Positions 52,877-60,239 of a DNA stretch of 64,000 nt are shown here, in pieces (within the stretch, counting starts at the first letter, position 1; the number at the start of each line of letters is the position of its first letter). The notes under the pieces are model-generated. The model ran no database searches. It saw only the letters and a program-made list of their open reading frames with translations, and was not told the DNA's origin. The position numbers and the translations under genes were made by a program. Origin of the DNA: UBA5072 sp963822145 (GTDB lineage Bacteria; Bacteroidota; Bacteroidia; Bacteroidales; UBA10428); NCBI GenBank assembly GCA_963822145.1, contig CAWGGG010000004.1:868001-932000 (forward strand), in the 5' to 3' direction.

Positions 52877-52949
52877 ATTGAGGATGCAACTGTGTGATTA
52901 ATATATTATATTTACTAAGGGATGCACGGCATACCTTAAAACCTTTTAC

Positions 52950-53900
52950 ATGAGCCACACGAATGAAAATGCACCATGGCTGGTTATAGTAAATCCGAAT
53001 GCCGGCCGGGGTAAAGGGGAGAAAGACTGGAAAACCATTGCTTCACTCCTGGAGCAATATGACTTGCCATATAAGGCATGTTTTACAGAAGCCCGCAGAC
53101 ATGCCATATTATTGGCGCGTGACGGCATCAAGAAGGGCTACAGGAAAATCATTGTGGTAGGCGGTGACGGTACTATGAATGAAGTAGTTAACGGTGCATT
53201 TGCACAGAAGACATGTCCTACCGCCGATATCACACTGGGCATGATTACGGTAGGCACTGGAAACGACTGGGGTAAGCTCTTCGGCATTCCGTTGCAGTAT
53301 GACGCGGCCATACTGATCCTGAAGGAAGGCAGAAGCAGGCTCCAGGATGCCGGCGTGGTCCATTATTACCATGGGACCTCCCGACAGAAGCGCTATTTCA
53401 TCAATATTGCCGGTCTGGGTTTCGATGCTGTTGTGGTTAAACGGACCAATATTCAGAAAGACAAGGGCCATAAAGGGAAAGCCCTCTATATGATCAACCT
53501 GTTGAGAAGCCTGCTTCAATACCGGCATACACATGTTGTGGTAGCGCTTGACGGTAAGATCTTCCGCGATGACGTTTTCACCATCAGCATAGGCATTGGC
53601 AGGTTTTCAGGAGGAGGGATGATGCAGACTCCCCATGCTATTCCCGATGACGGTTTGTTTGATGTTACGATCATAAAAAAGATCCGGAAAGGGGATATTA
53701 TCATGAGCTTAAGACGGCTTTACGATGGTTCCATTCTGGAACACCCAAAAATTGAAGGTTTCAAAGGTAAAAATATTCTCATTGACTCAGATCCTTTGAT
53801 CCATGTTGAAGCAGATGGCGAATCCCTGGGTCATTCTCCCATCGAATTCAGCATTCTACCGCGAAGCATCAACATCATTTACGGTCAGTTTCCGGAATAA
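52950..53900 (+). CDS. Diacylglycerol/lipid kinase family protein
   Basis: 316 residues. The DAGK catalytic domain has VNPNAGRGKGEKDW near residue 15, the nucleotide motif VVGGDGTMNEVVNG at about 70-82 and MITVGTGNDWGKLF at about 107-120. The C-terminal domain is the YegS/DgkB beta sandwich (HYYHGTSRQKRYFINIAGLGFDAVVV, FSGGGMMQTPHAIPDDGLFD). It phosphorylates a lipid such as diacylglycerol with ATP, or acts on sphingoid bases, which many Bacteroidetes make. Soluble, membrane-associated. Transcribed alone; the 380 bases after it hold no gene. Confidence 0.88.
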   Translation: MSHTNENAPWLVIVNPNAGRGKGEKDWKTIASLLEQYDLPYKACFTEARRHAILLARDGIKKGYRKIIVVGGDGTMNEVVNGAFAQKTCPTADITLGMITVGTGNDWGKLFGIPLQYDAAILILKEGRSRLQDAGVVHYYHGTSRQKRYFINIAGLGFDAVVVKRTNIQKDKGHKGKALYMINLLRSLLQYRHTHVVVALDGKIFRDDVFTISIGIGRFSGGGMMQTPHAIPDDGLFDVTIIKKIRKGDIIMSLRRLYDGSILEHPKIEGFKGKNILIDSDPLIHVEADGESLGHSPIEFSILPRSINIIYGQFPE

Positions 53901-54280
53901 ACTGCCTTTTTCGTGTCTCTGAAGCCACTATACATAGAAATTTTATATTTATAAACAAGGTATTTTAAACATCTTTATAGACTGTATTTCTGTTATTTAT
54001 ATAAATATAATAAAGTTCTAGTTCAATCAAATCACTATTTTCAGTCCACTACGTCCTGTGAAGTCAGCATTTTGACTTTTTATATATTCATTACCAGCTA
54101 TTTATAATTTTATTTCAAAGTAATAATTTAAGGCATTTTCATATCCTGACCCTGCAGAATCACATTCTTTTTCGCGTAACAATAGGCTTTTTTTCGAAAA
54201 AAGTGTTATAAAAACACCGAATTTACATATATAACCCACTAAATTACTTATGTAACCAATTAGTTTGTTACATTTGTATT
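53901..54280. promoter_or_regulatory. AT-rich gap with operator before the XRE gene
   Basis: The 380-base gap has no ORF with a family match. At its right end, ATGTAAC (54250-54256) and GTTACAT (54267-54273) form a perfect 7-bp inverted repeat with ten bases between; GTTACATTTG also resembles a -7 box ten bases from the ATG. Autorepression by the XRE protein is likely. Upstream, near-palindromic CTTTTTTTCGAAAAAAG (about 54187-54203) and a GTGTT/AACAC hairpin may form an attenuator-like or terminator structure. Confidence 0.5.
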
Positions 54281-54706
54281 ATGAAGGAGCGGTTACAGAT
54301 ATTAATGTCACATTATGGTTATACAGCGGCACGGCTTGCAGATGAAATCGGCGTTCAGCGGTCAGGTATTTCCCATATTCTGAGCGGTCGTAATCAACCC
54401 AGTTATGATTTTATTTTAAAAATTATCAATACTTTCAGGGAAATCAATGCAGAATGGCTGCTCACGGGCAGGGGAAGCATGCAAAAAGCTTCAGTGTCTG
54501 AAACAGGAGCAGCGAGAATGCGCGATGAAGCCATCCTCAATAAAGCTGTTCATGCAGACCTTTTCTCAAATTCAAGGGATAATTCAGTTAACCCTGTTAA
54601 CTCAAAAACAGAAAGAAAAGTTACAAATGTAACTTCAATAGATCGCATCGTGGTGTTTTATAAGGACGGAACTTTCAGTCATTATATACCTGCCGGGCAA
54701 GATTGA
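54281..54706 (+). CDS. XRE-family transcription regulator
   Basis: 141 residues. The helix-turn-helix is at about 1-62 (MKERLQILMSHYGYTAARLA, DEIGVQRSGISHILSGRNQP), followed by INAEWLLTGRGSM, typical of Bacteroidetes XRE regulators of about 130-150 residues. The rest is polar (KTERKVTNVTSIDRIVVFYKDG) and may mediate dimer formation. A GTTAC palindrome overlaps its promoter; similar sites occur inside this gene (54618-54635) and inside pyrD (55585-55599). Target genes unknown; pyrD follows 30 bases later and may be in the same transcript. Confidence 0.8.
   Translation: MKERLQILMSHYGYTAARLADEIGVQRSGISHILSGRNQPSYDFILKIINTFREINAEWLLTGRGSMQKASVSETGAARMRDEAILNKAVHADLFSNSRDNSVNPVNSKTERKVTNVTSIDRIVVFYKDGTFSHYIPAGQD
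54618..54635. promoter_or_regulatory. GTTAC palindrome inside the XRE gene
   Basis: AAGTTAC-AAAT-GTAACTT, perfect 7-bp arms with a four-base centre, is near the 3' end of the regulator gene about 100 bases before the pyrD start. It shares the GTTAC core with the promoter palindrome at 54250-54273. It may be a second operator for the downstream gene, or chance in coding sequence. Confidence 0.35.
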
Positions 54707-54736
54707 TATTTTATCATTATCTTTGCCGAAAACTTC

Positions 54737-55783
54737 ATGTATAAGGCCATCATTCGTCCGGTATTATTCCTTTTTGACCCTGAAAAGGTGCATCATGGGG
54801 TGGTTTTTCTTTTGAAGCTTTTGGCGACGATACCCGGCGTACGCCCAGGCCTGACAAAATGCTTGAATTTCCGCAGAAAAGAACTTAGAACGGTTATTGC
54901 CGGGCTTAATTTTGGCAATAAAGTTGGACTGGCGGCCGGATTCGATAAAAATGCCGAATTCTTCCAGGAGTGTTCCATGTTCGGTTTTTCCTTTGTTGAA
55001 ATTGGCACCGTTACCCCCCTGGCACAACCGGGAAACCCGAAACCACGGCTCTTCAGGCTCCCCGCTGATCAAGCCCTGATCAACCGTATGGGTTTTAACA
55101 ACAAAGGTGTTGATTATGCAGTTGAGCGTCTGTTAAAACGCGACAAGCGCCTGATCATCGGCGGGAATATCGGAAAAAATACGTTGACTCCCAATGAAAA
55201 AGCGGCTGATGACTACCTGTACTGCTTCAGAAAACTTTACGATGCCGTAGATTACCTGGTGATTAATGTAAGTTGTCCGAATATCGCCGGATTGGAGAAG
55301 CTCCAGGACCATGATTCCCTGAAGGAGATCCTGGACGCGATCATGCTCGACAGAGCCCAAAAACAGGTCCGCAAGCCGGTTTTCCTGAAAATATCCCCGG
55401 ATCTTTCCTGGAAACAAATCGATGAGACACTTGAATTGTACCATGCATCCGGCCTCGATGGTATTATTGCTACAAATACCACTGTAAGCCGCACCGGACT
55501 CATTACCGCCAGGGATCAGGTTAACCAGAAAGGTAACGGTGGTTTGAGCGGCAAACCCTTACACAACCAAACACGTGAAATCGTAAGTTACATTTGTAAA
55601 CAATCCAGTAACAGCGTCCCGGTCATTGCCGCAGGCGGGATAATGACGCCTGACGATGCCCTGGAAATGATCAAAGCGGGAGCATCCCTGGTACAAGTAT
55701 ACACGGGTTTCATATATGAAGGTCCCTGTGTGGCAAAACGGATGAATAAATTAATTTACCAATACCTGATGAAGCAGTTGTAG
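54737..55783 (+). CDS. pyrD: Dihydroorotate dehydrogenase (quinone), class 2
   Basis: 348 residues. The N-terminal helices (MYKAIIRPVLFLFDPEKVHH) are the membrane-binding extension of class 2 enzymes. FMN-barrel motifs include GLAAGFDKNAE, GTVTPLAQPGNPKPRLFRLP, INRMGFNNKGVD, VINVSCPNIAG, the Ser-active-site class 2 region, LKISPDLSW, IIATNTTVSR, GGLSGKPL and AAGGIMTPDDALEMIKAGASLVQVYTG. It oxidises dihydroorotate to orotate in pyrimidine synthesis and passes electrons to quinone. Full length. Confidence 0.95.
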   Translation: MYKAIIRPVLFLFDPEKVHHGVVFLLKLLATIPGVRPGLTKCLNFRRKELRTVIAGLNFGNKVGLAAGFDKNAEFFQECSMFGFSFVEIGTVTPLAQPGNPKPRLFRLPADQALINRMGFNNKGVDYAVERLLKRDKRLIIGGNIGKNTLTPNEKAADDYLYCFRKLYDAVDYLVINVSCPNIAGLEKLQDHDSLKEILDAIMLDRAQKQVRKPVFLKISPDLSWKQIDETLELYHASGLDGIIATNTTVSRTGLITARDQVNQKGNGGLSGKPLHNQTREIVSYICKQSSNSVPVIAAGGIMTPDDALEMIKAGASLVQVYTGFIYEGPCVAKRMNKLIYQYLMKQL

Positions 55784-55807
55784 TTTCAATCAGGCAAAAA
55801 CCGGATT

Positions 55808-57199
55808 ATGAACAATCTCATCATTCCATTCCTTTTATTAATATTGCTGGCAGCTTTTCATCCTGCATCACTTTCCGCGCAAGTGAAAAACCTGGTTGCC
55901 AATTTCAGTTTCGAGGAATATGAAAAGTGTCCGGAAGATTACACACCGGAAAACCTGTCTCATAAGCTTGTTCCGGGTTGGAGTTATCCGACACGAGCCA
56001 CTCCTGATTATTTCAACCGGTGTAGTCCCCGTAATGTCAGCGTCCCAAAAAACTTTGCCGGAGAAAGTGAACCCCGCAGCGGCAATGGATATGTTGGTGC
56101 CATACTCAGCGGCACCGAGGAGAGTTACAGGGAATATATCCAGGGCAGTCTGGCCGGCGGAATGATCAAGGGCAGGCAGTATTGTGTGCGGTTTTATTAT
56201 AAACTGGCTTCCTATTCTCGTTTCGCTGTTGACCAGATGAGTATTTTTTTCAGTGATATTGAAATAAAGAATGACATCAACATCAACCTTTCCTATGCTC
56301 CTCAGATCACGAATAAGGTTGGGCTTTTCCTGGATAATATAGAAGAATGGGAGGAGTTTTGTTCGGTATATACCGCTACCGGCGCAGAACGGTTCTTTGT
56401 TATTGGCAATTTCAGGAATTACGATAATACCAATTATGTGGTGACCGATAAGAATGTAGTGAATTTGCGGAACAAGGCTTACGCTTATTATTACTTCGAC
56501 GATGTGATCATTGCGCCGCTAGAGAATTGCCGGGATTGTCCTTGCGTGGTGCATGATTTTGAGAGCCGGATCCTGGAAACGGATTATACTGGCGGTCTTG
56601 ACCCGATGACCGGCAAGGTTAACAAGATCATAGCCGATGGCAGCATCCGTATTGGCCTTATCGGTGGAACGCCGCCTTATACCGTAACCTGGAACAACAA
56701 CCTGACGGGGGTCGAATTGCAGCATCTTCCGGCAGGAACCTATATTTACCAGGCACGGGATACTTATAACTGTCAATCATCCGACACGGTGGTCTTCACC
56801 GAACCCCTGATTGTCAGGGATGAATTCCTGGAAGGTCTGAGGGCCATTGATGAAGGTTCGGCGGTAGTTCTGGAAAATATCTTCTTTGAGTTCAACAAAA
56901 CGGATCTGTTGCCTGCATCTTATGTTGAACTCGACAAGGTGGTACAGTTCATGCTCGAAGAGAATATTCAGCTCATAGAAATATCAGGTCATACGGATAG
57001 GGAAGGATCGGATGCCTACAATCAGAAATTGTCAGAAGGCAGGGCGGCATCTGTAGTTAAATATCTGGCTTCACAGGGGGTTAAGCCTGAAAGGATGGTA
57101 TCTGTGGGGTATGGAGAAACACGGCCAGTGGATACCAATCTCACTGAGGCAGGTAGGGCACAAAACCGGCGTGTTGAATTTACCCTGATTAAAAAATAA
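55808..57199 (+). CDS. OmpA-family protein with SprB-like repeat
   Basis: 463 residues with a signal peptide ending at SLSAQ. Residues about 22-235 form a beta-sandwich-like domain common in Bacteroidetes surface proteins (NLVANFSFEEYEKCPEDYTP ... GWSYPTRATPDYFNRC). About 270-335 is a SprB/PKD-like repeat (GSIRIGLIGGTPPYTVTWNN...LPAGTYIYQARDTYNC). About 345-463 is the OmpA peptidoglycan-binding domain (FFEFNKTDLLPASYVELDKV, ISGHTDREGSDAYNQKLSEG, RAQNRRVEFTLIKK). It probably links the outer surface to the cell wall and resembles proteins of the gliding/type IX context. The next gene starts 25 bases on. Confidence 0.85.
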   Translation: MNNLIIPFLLLILLAAFHPASLSAQVKNLVANFSFEEYEKCPEDYTPENLSHKLVPGWSYPTRATPDYFNRCSPRNVSVPKNFAGESEPRSGNGYVGAILSGTEESYREYIQGSLAGGMIKGRQYCVRFYYKLASYSRFAVDQMSIFFSDIEIKNDININLSYAPQITNKVGLFLDNIEEWEEFCSVYTATGAERFFVIGNFRNYDNTNYVVTDKNVVNLRNKAYAYYYFDDVIIAPLENCRDCPCVVHDFESRILETDYTGGLDPMTGKVNKIIADGSIRIGLIGGTPPYTVTWNNNLTGVELQHLPAGTYIYQARDTYNCQSSDTVVFTEPLIVRDEFLEGLRAIDEGSAVVLENIFFEFNKTDLLPASYVELDKVVQFMLEENIQLIEISGHTDREGSDAYNQKLSEGRAASVVKYLASQGVKPERMVSVGYGETRPVDTNLTEAGRAQNRRVEFTLIKK

Positions 57200-57223
57200 C
57201 ATCCGATTAAACGATTCAAGGCC

Positions 57224-59215
57224 ATGTTGAAAAAACCACTGCCCATATGCTTGTTTACACTATTGTTGCTGGTTCTTATACCCAACGGGTTAACCGCTCA
57301 AAATTCTAAGAAGGGATATAAACTGCTGGAAAAGGCCGATTATGAAAAATCGCGTGAGGTTTTCCGGGACATTCTTGAGGAGAACCGGCAGGATCCGGCA
57401 GCCCTGTTTGGCATGTCCCTGATCCTGGCCAACGATCAATCTCCTTACTTCGACCTGATCGGAGCCTGGGAACACGCCCGGCAGGTTACCAAATTTATGG
57501 ACAATCTCACACCGGAAGAAATCGAAATCATCGGGGAGTACTTTCTGAATACTGAAGTAAGGCATATCAGCCGGCCTGTAAAGAAAAAAATGGAATATGC
57601 CATTGAGACCATCGAGGCCAAACTGATCAAGTACGTCCGGGAAGAAAATAACCTCGACATTGTATACCAGGTTATTGAGAAATTTCCGGATTTCCGGCAT
57701 TACGACAATGTAGTTCACATTCGCAATCAGCTGGAATTCAGAAAATATGAAAAGCAAAACCAGCTGGAAGGATACCTCGAATTTATGCAGAAATTTCCGG
57801 ATGCGGCACAATATGACAAAGCGGTGAAATACCGGAATAAGCTGACCTTCGAAAAGGTCTGCCAGACAAATACGGTGGAAGCCTACCGGGATTTTATCCG
57901 TCAGTACCCGGAGGCTACCGAGGCTACCCTTGCCACCAAGAAGCTCCACGCAGTGGCCTTTGAGCAGGCAAAACAAAGGAACACCATTGCTGCTTTTGAT
58001 GAATTTATGGTAAAATACCCGGATGCGCTCGAAATATCTGAAGCCAGGATCATCCAGAAACAATTGCTGTACGAGTATGCTAAAAAGATCCATACACTGG
58101 ATGCCTATAACGAATTTATCAGAAAGTATCCGGAAGGGCAGCAGTACATTGATATTTTTAACCTGAAAGCCATGGATAACGGCAGACGTTTCATGGAAAG
58201 GCATCCTTTGCCCTCCGGCAAACTGCAATGGACAAGAAGTTTTGACGAGGAGGGCAACCAGGAGCTTTCAGCCTGCTTCACCGTGGATACCCTGAACAAC
58301 TATGTGTTAGGGGGCACAGTATTCAGGACCGATACAGGCTCCACTGATGCCTGGATCATAAAGCTTGACCAGGAAGGTAAAATGATTTGGAATAAATACA
58401 CGGGAGAGGACCATAATGATGAGGTAAACCTGCTGGCCATCAACCCCGGGAATGAAATACTGGGTGCAGGATATACGTGGATGGGAACCGATTCCTCCTC
58501 CCTGGAATCCTGGCTATTTAAACTTGGACCTGACGGGCAGAAACTCTGGAGTAAAAAGCTCGGAAAGATGCATATCAGAACTATGTTGGTGACCAAAGAC
58601 GGAACCACCTTCCTGGGGGGATACCTGGTGGATGATTCGCTTCGCCGGAAATACTCTATGATAACACTGAATGGAAATGGTAAAAGGCTTTGGAGCAGGA
58701 CCTATACCGGCACCGGAGAAATCCTTAAATTATTGGAATGTCCTGACCACCGTATCCTGATCACGGGTAACCACTGGCATGCAAAAATCCTACCAAAAGG
58801 TTACCTGGTTTGGGAAAGTGCCTTTAAATCAACCGATAGCATCATGGCTGCCCAGGTCATTTCAAAGGGCGATATCTGTTACATCGGTACCAGGAATCAG
58901 CAAAAGCTGGTTTTTCTCAGAACAGGTCCGGACAACAAGCCCCTGATGGAAAAGGTATACGATCTGCCTGATCCGCCGGCAGCGGTGACAGGTTTTATAC
59001 AAGCTTCACCCAACCAGCTGATCGCTTTATTCAGTTATGCAGAATACCAGTCCCTGAACTGGATCAATCCGGTCAACGGTGAAATTGTCAATACCATCAA
59101 GCTTTCCGATGGATCCAGGATTCAGGAAATAAAAACCGACCGGAATAATAACCTGCTTCTGGCTGCCGGCAATGGTGAGATCATCCTGATCCGCAACAGT
59201 GGAACTGATTTTTAA
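57224..59215 (+). CDS. Exported helical-repeat plus beta-propeller-like protein
   Basis: 663 residues with a signal peptide (KPLPICLFTLLLLVLIPNGLTAQ). An N-terminal TPR-like part (AADYEKSREVFRDILEENRQDPAAL-type) is followed by about five repeats of 36-37 residues between about 125 and 315, each with a core like NTxxAYxxFxxxYPdA and an AxxxxxxLxFE helix. Residues about 325-660 have repeated blades of the DAWIIKLDQEGKMIWNK / ESWLFKLGPDGQKLWSK type, as in PQQ-like or WD-like propellers. No enzyme motif. Likely a surface or periplasmic scaffold of the OmpA gene before it. Confidence 0.65.
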   Translation: MLKKPLPICLFTLLLLVLIPNGLTAQNSKKGYKLLEKADYEKSREVFRDILEENRQDPAALFGMSLILANDQSPYFDLIGAWEHARQVTKFMDNLTPEEIEIIGEYFLNTEVRHISRPVKKKMEYAIETIEAKLIKYVREENNLDIVYQVIEKFPDFRHYDNVVHIRNQLEFRKYEKQNQLEGYLEFMQKFPDAAQYDKAVKYRNKLTFEKVCQTNTVEAYRDFIRQYPEATEATLATKKLHAVAFEQAKQRNTIAAFDEFMVKYPDALEISEARIIQKQLLYEYAKKIHTLDAYNEFIRKYPEGQQYIDIFNLKAMDNGRRFMERHPLPSGKLQWTRSFDEEGNQELSACFTVDTLNNYVLGGTVFRTDTGSTDAWIIKLDQEGKMIWNKYTGEDHNDEVNLLAINPGNEILGAGYTWMGTDSSSLESWLFKLGPDGQKLWSKKLGKMHIRTMLVTKDGTTFLGGYLVDDSLRRKYSMITLNGNGKRLWSRTYTGTGEILKLLECPDHRILITGNHWHAKILPKGYLVWESAFKSTDSIMAAQVISKGDICYIGTRNQQKLVFLRTGPDNKPLMEKVYDLPDPPAAVTGFIQASPNQLIALFSYAEYQSLNWINPVNGEIVNTIKLSDGSRIQEIKTDRNNNLLLAAGNGEIILIRNSGTDF

Positions 59216-59371
59216 GTGAACCGGGTACTGATTTCCTGCTTGAAATTTTAGTGGTTTTTTCAGGTTTCGTAAATACTATGAACCTGTTCTGCTCCGTTTT
59301 CGTATATCTGGTTACCTGCCGGTAACAATGGATTGGATCATACGCTTTCAAACAACGGCAGATTCTATTCT

Positions 59372-60214
59372 ATGGAAAACCCTGTCCCAAAACATGTAAA
59401 GGTAGAAGCAAAACATTATGCTGAGTATTTAAGGCAGCAGCGTGAAATCGCTGAAAGTCTTAAATACGCAAGCTATATCCAGCAGGCCTTATTTCCTCCG
59501 TTGGCACTTATCGAGAGGCTATTACCGGATCACTTTATTTTCTACCAGCCCAGGGAGCTGGTTAGTGGTGATTTTTATTATGTTTCCGGATATAACGGTT
59601 ATGTTTTCGTTGCTGTCGGCGACTGTACGGGTCATGGCGTTCCCGGAGCCTTTATGAGCTTGCTGGGCATTACCTTTTTGAATGAAATTATTTCGCGCCG
59701 CAATTATACCAATGCAGCCTCGATCCTGAATCAGATGCGTGAATATGTGATGCAGGCGCTTTGCCAGACCGGGGAGGAAAGTGAGCAGAAAGACGGGATT
59801 GACCTGACCTTATGTGTGTTGGATACCAGTAAAAACAGACTTGATTTTGCCGGTGCTTTCAATCCGCTTTATATTATACGCAATCAGCAACTTACGGAGA
59901 TCATCGGGGATAACATGCCCGTAGGGATCGGTGCAGAAGAGGAACGACCCTTTACCAATCATGTCTTTGACCTGCACGATCAGGATATCCTGTACCTTTT
60001 CAGTGACGGGTATGTAGACCAGTTTGGGGGACCTTTCGGTAAGAAGTTCAAATACAATCCTTTCAGAGAACTATTATTAAGCGGGAGCCATTTATCCATG
60101 CCCGATCAAAAACAAAGGATCATACAAACATTTGATTCCTGGAAAGGTAACTTACGTCAGCTGGATGACGTATTAGTATGTGGTTTTCGCTACAGAGATT
60201 CCAGCATGCCCTGA
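59372..60214 (+). CDS. SpoIIE-type PP2C serine phosphatase
   Basis: 280 residues from the ATG at 59372; a TTG at 59333 would add 13 residues. It starts with a coiled segment (EYLRQQREIAESLKYASYIQ) and then the SpoIIE/RsbU fold: HFIFYQPRELVSGDFYYVSG (metal-binding Asp in SGDF), FVAVGDCTGHGVPGAFMSLL (DCTGHG), DLTLCVLD, and YLFSDGYVDQFGG (SDG). All PP2C metal Asp residues are present. Such phosphatases dephosphorylate anti-sigma-antagonist-like partners; the N-terminal helix resembles linkers after sensor domains, but no sensor is attached. Located after the OmpA/propeller pair and before the OLD-like gene. Confidence 0.85.
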   Translation: MENPVPKHVKVEAKHYAEYLRQQREIAESLKYASYIQQALFPPLALIERLLPDHFIFYQPRELVSGDFYYVSGYNGYVFVAVGDCTGHGVPGAFMSLLGITFLNEIISRRNYTNAASILNQMREYVMQALCQTGEESEQKDGIDLTLCVLDTSKNRLDFAGAFNPLYIIRNQQLTEIIGDNMPVGIGAEEERPFTNHVFDLHDQDILYLFSDGYVDQFGGPFGKKFKYNPFRELLLSGSHLSMPDQKQRIIQTFDSWKGNLRQLDDVLVCGFRYRDSSMP

Positions 60215-60239
60215 TTGTTGTATATATCTCATAAATTAA

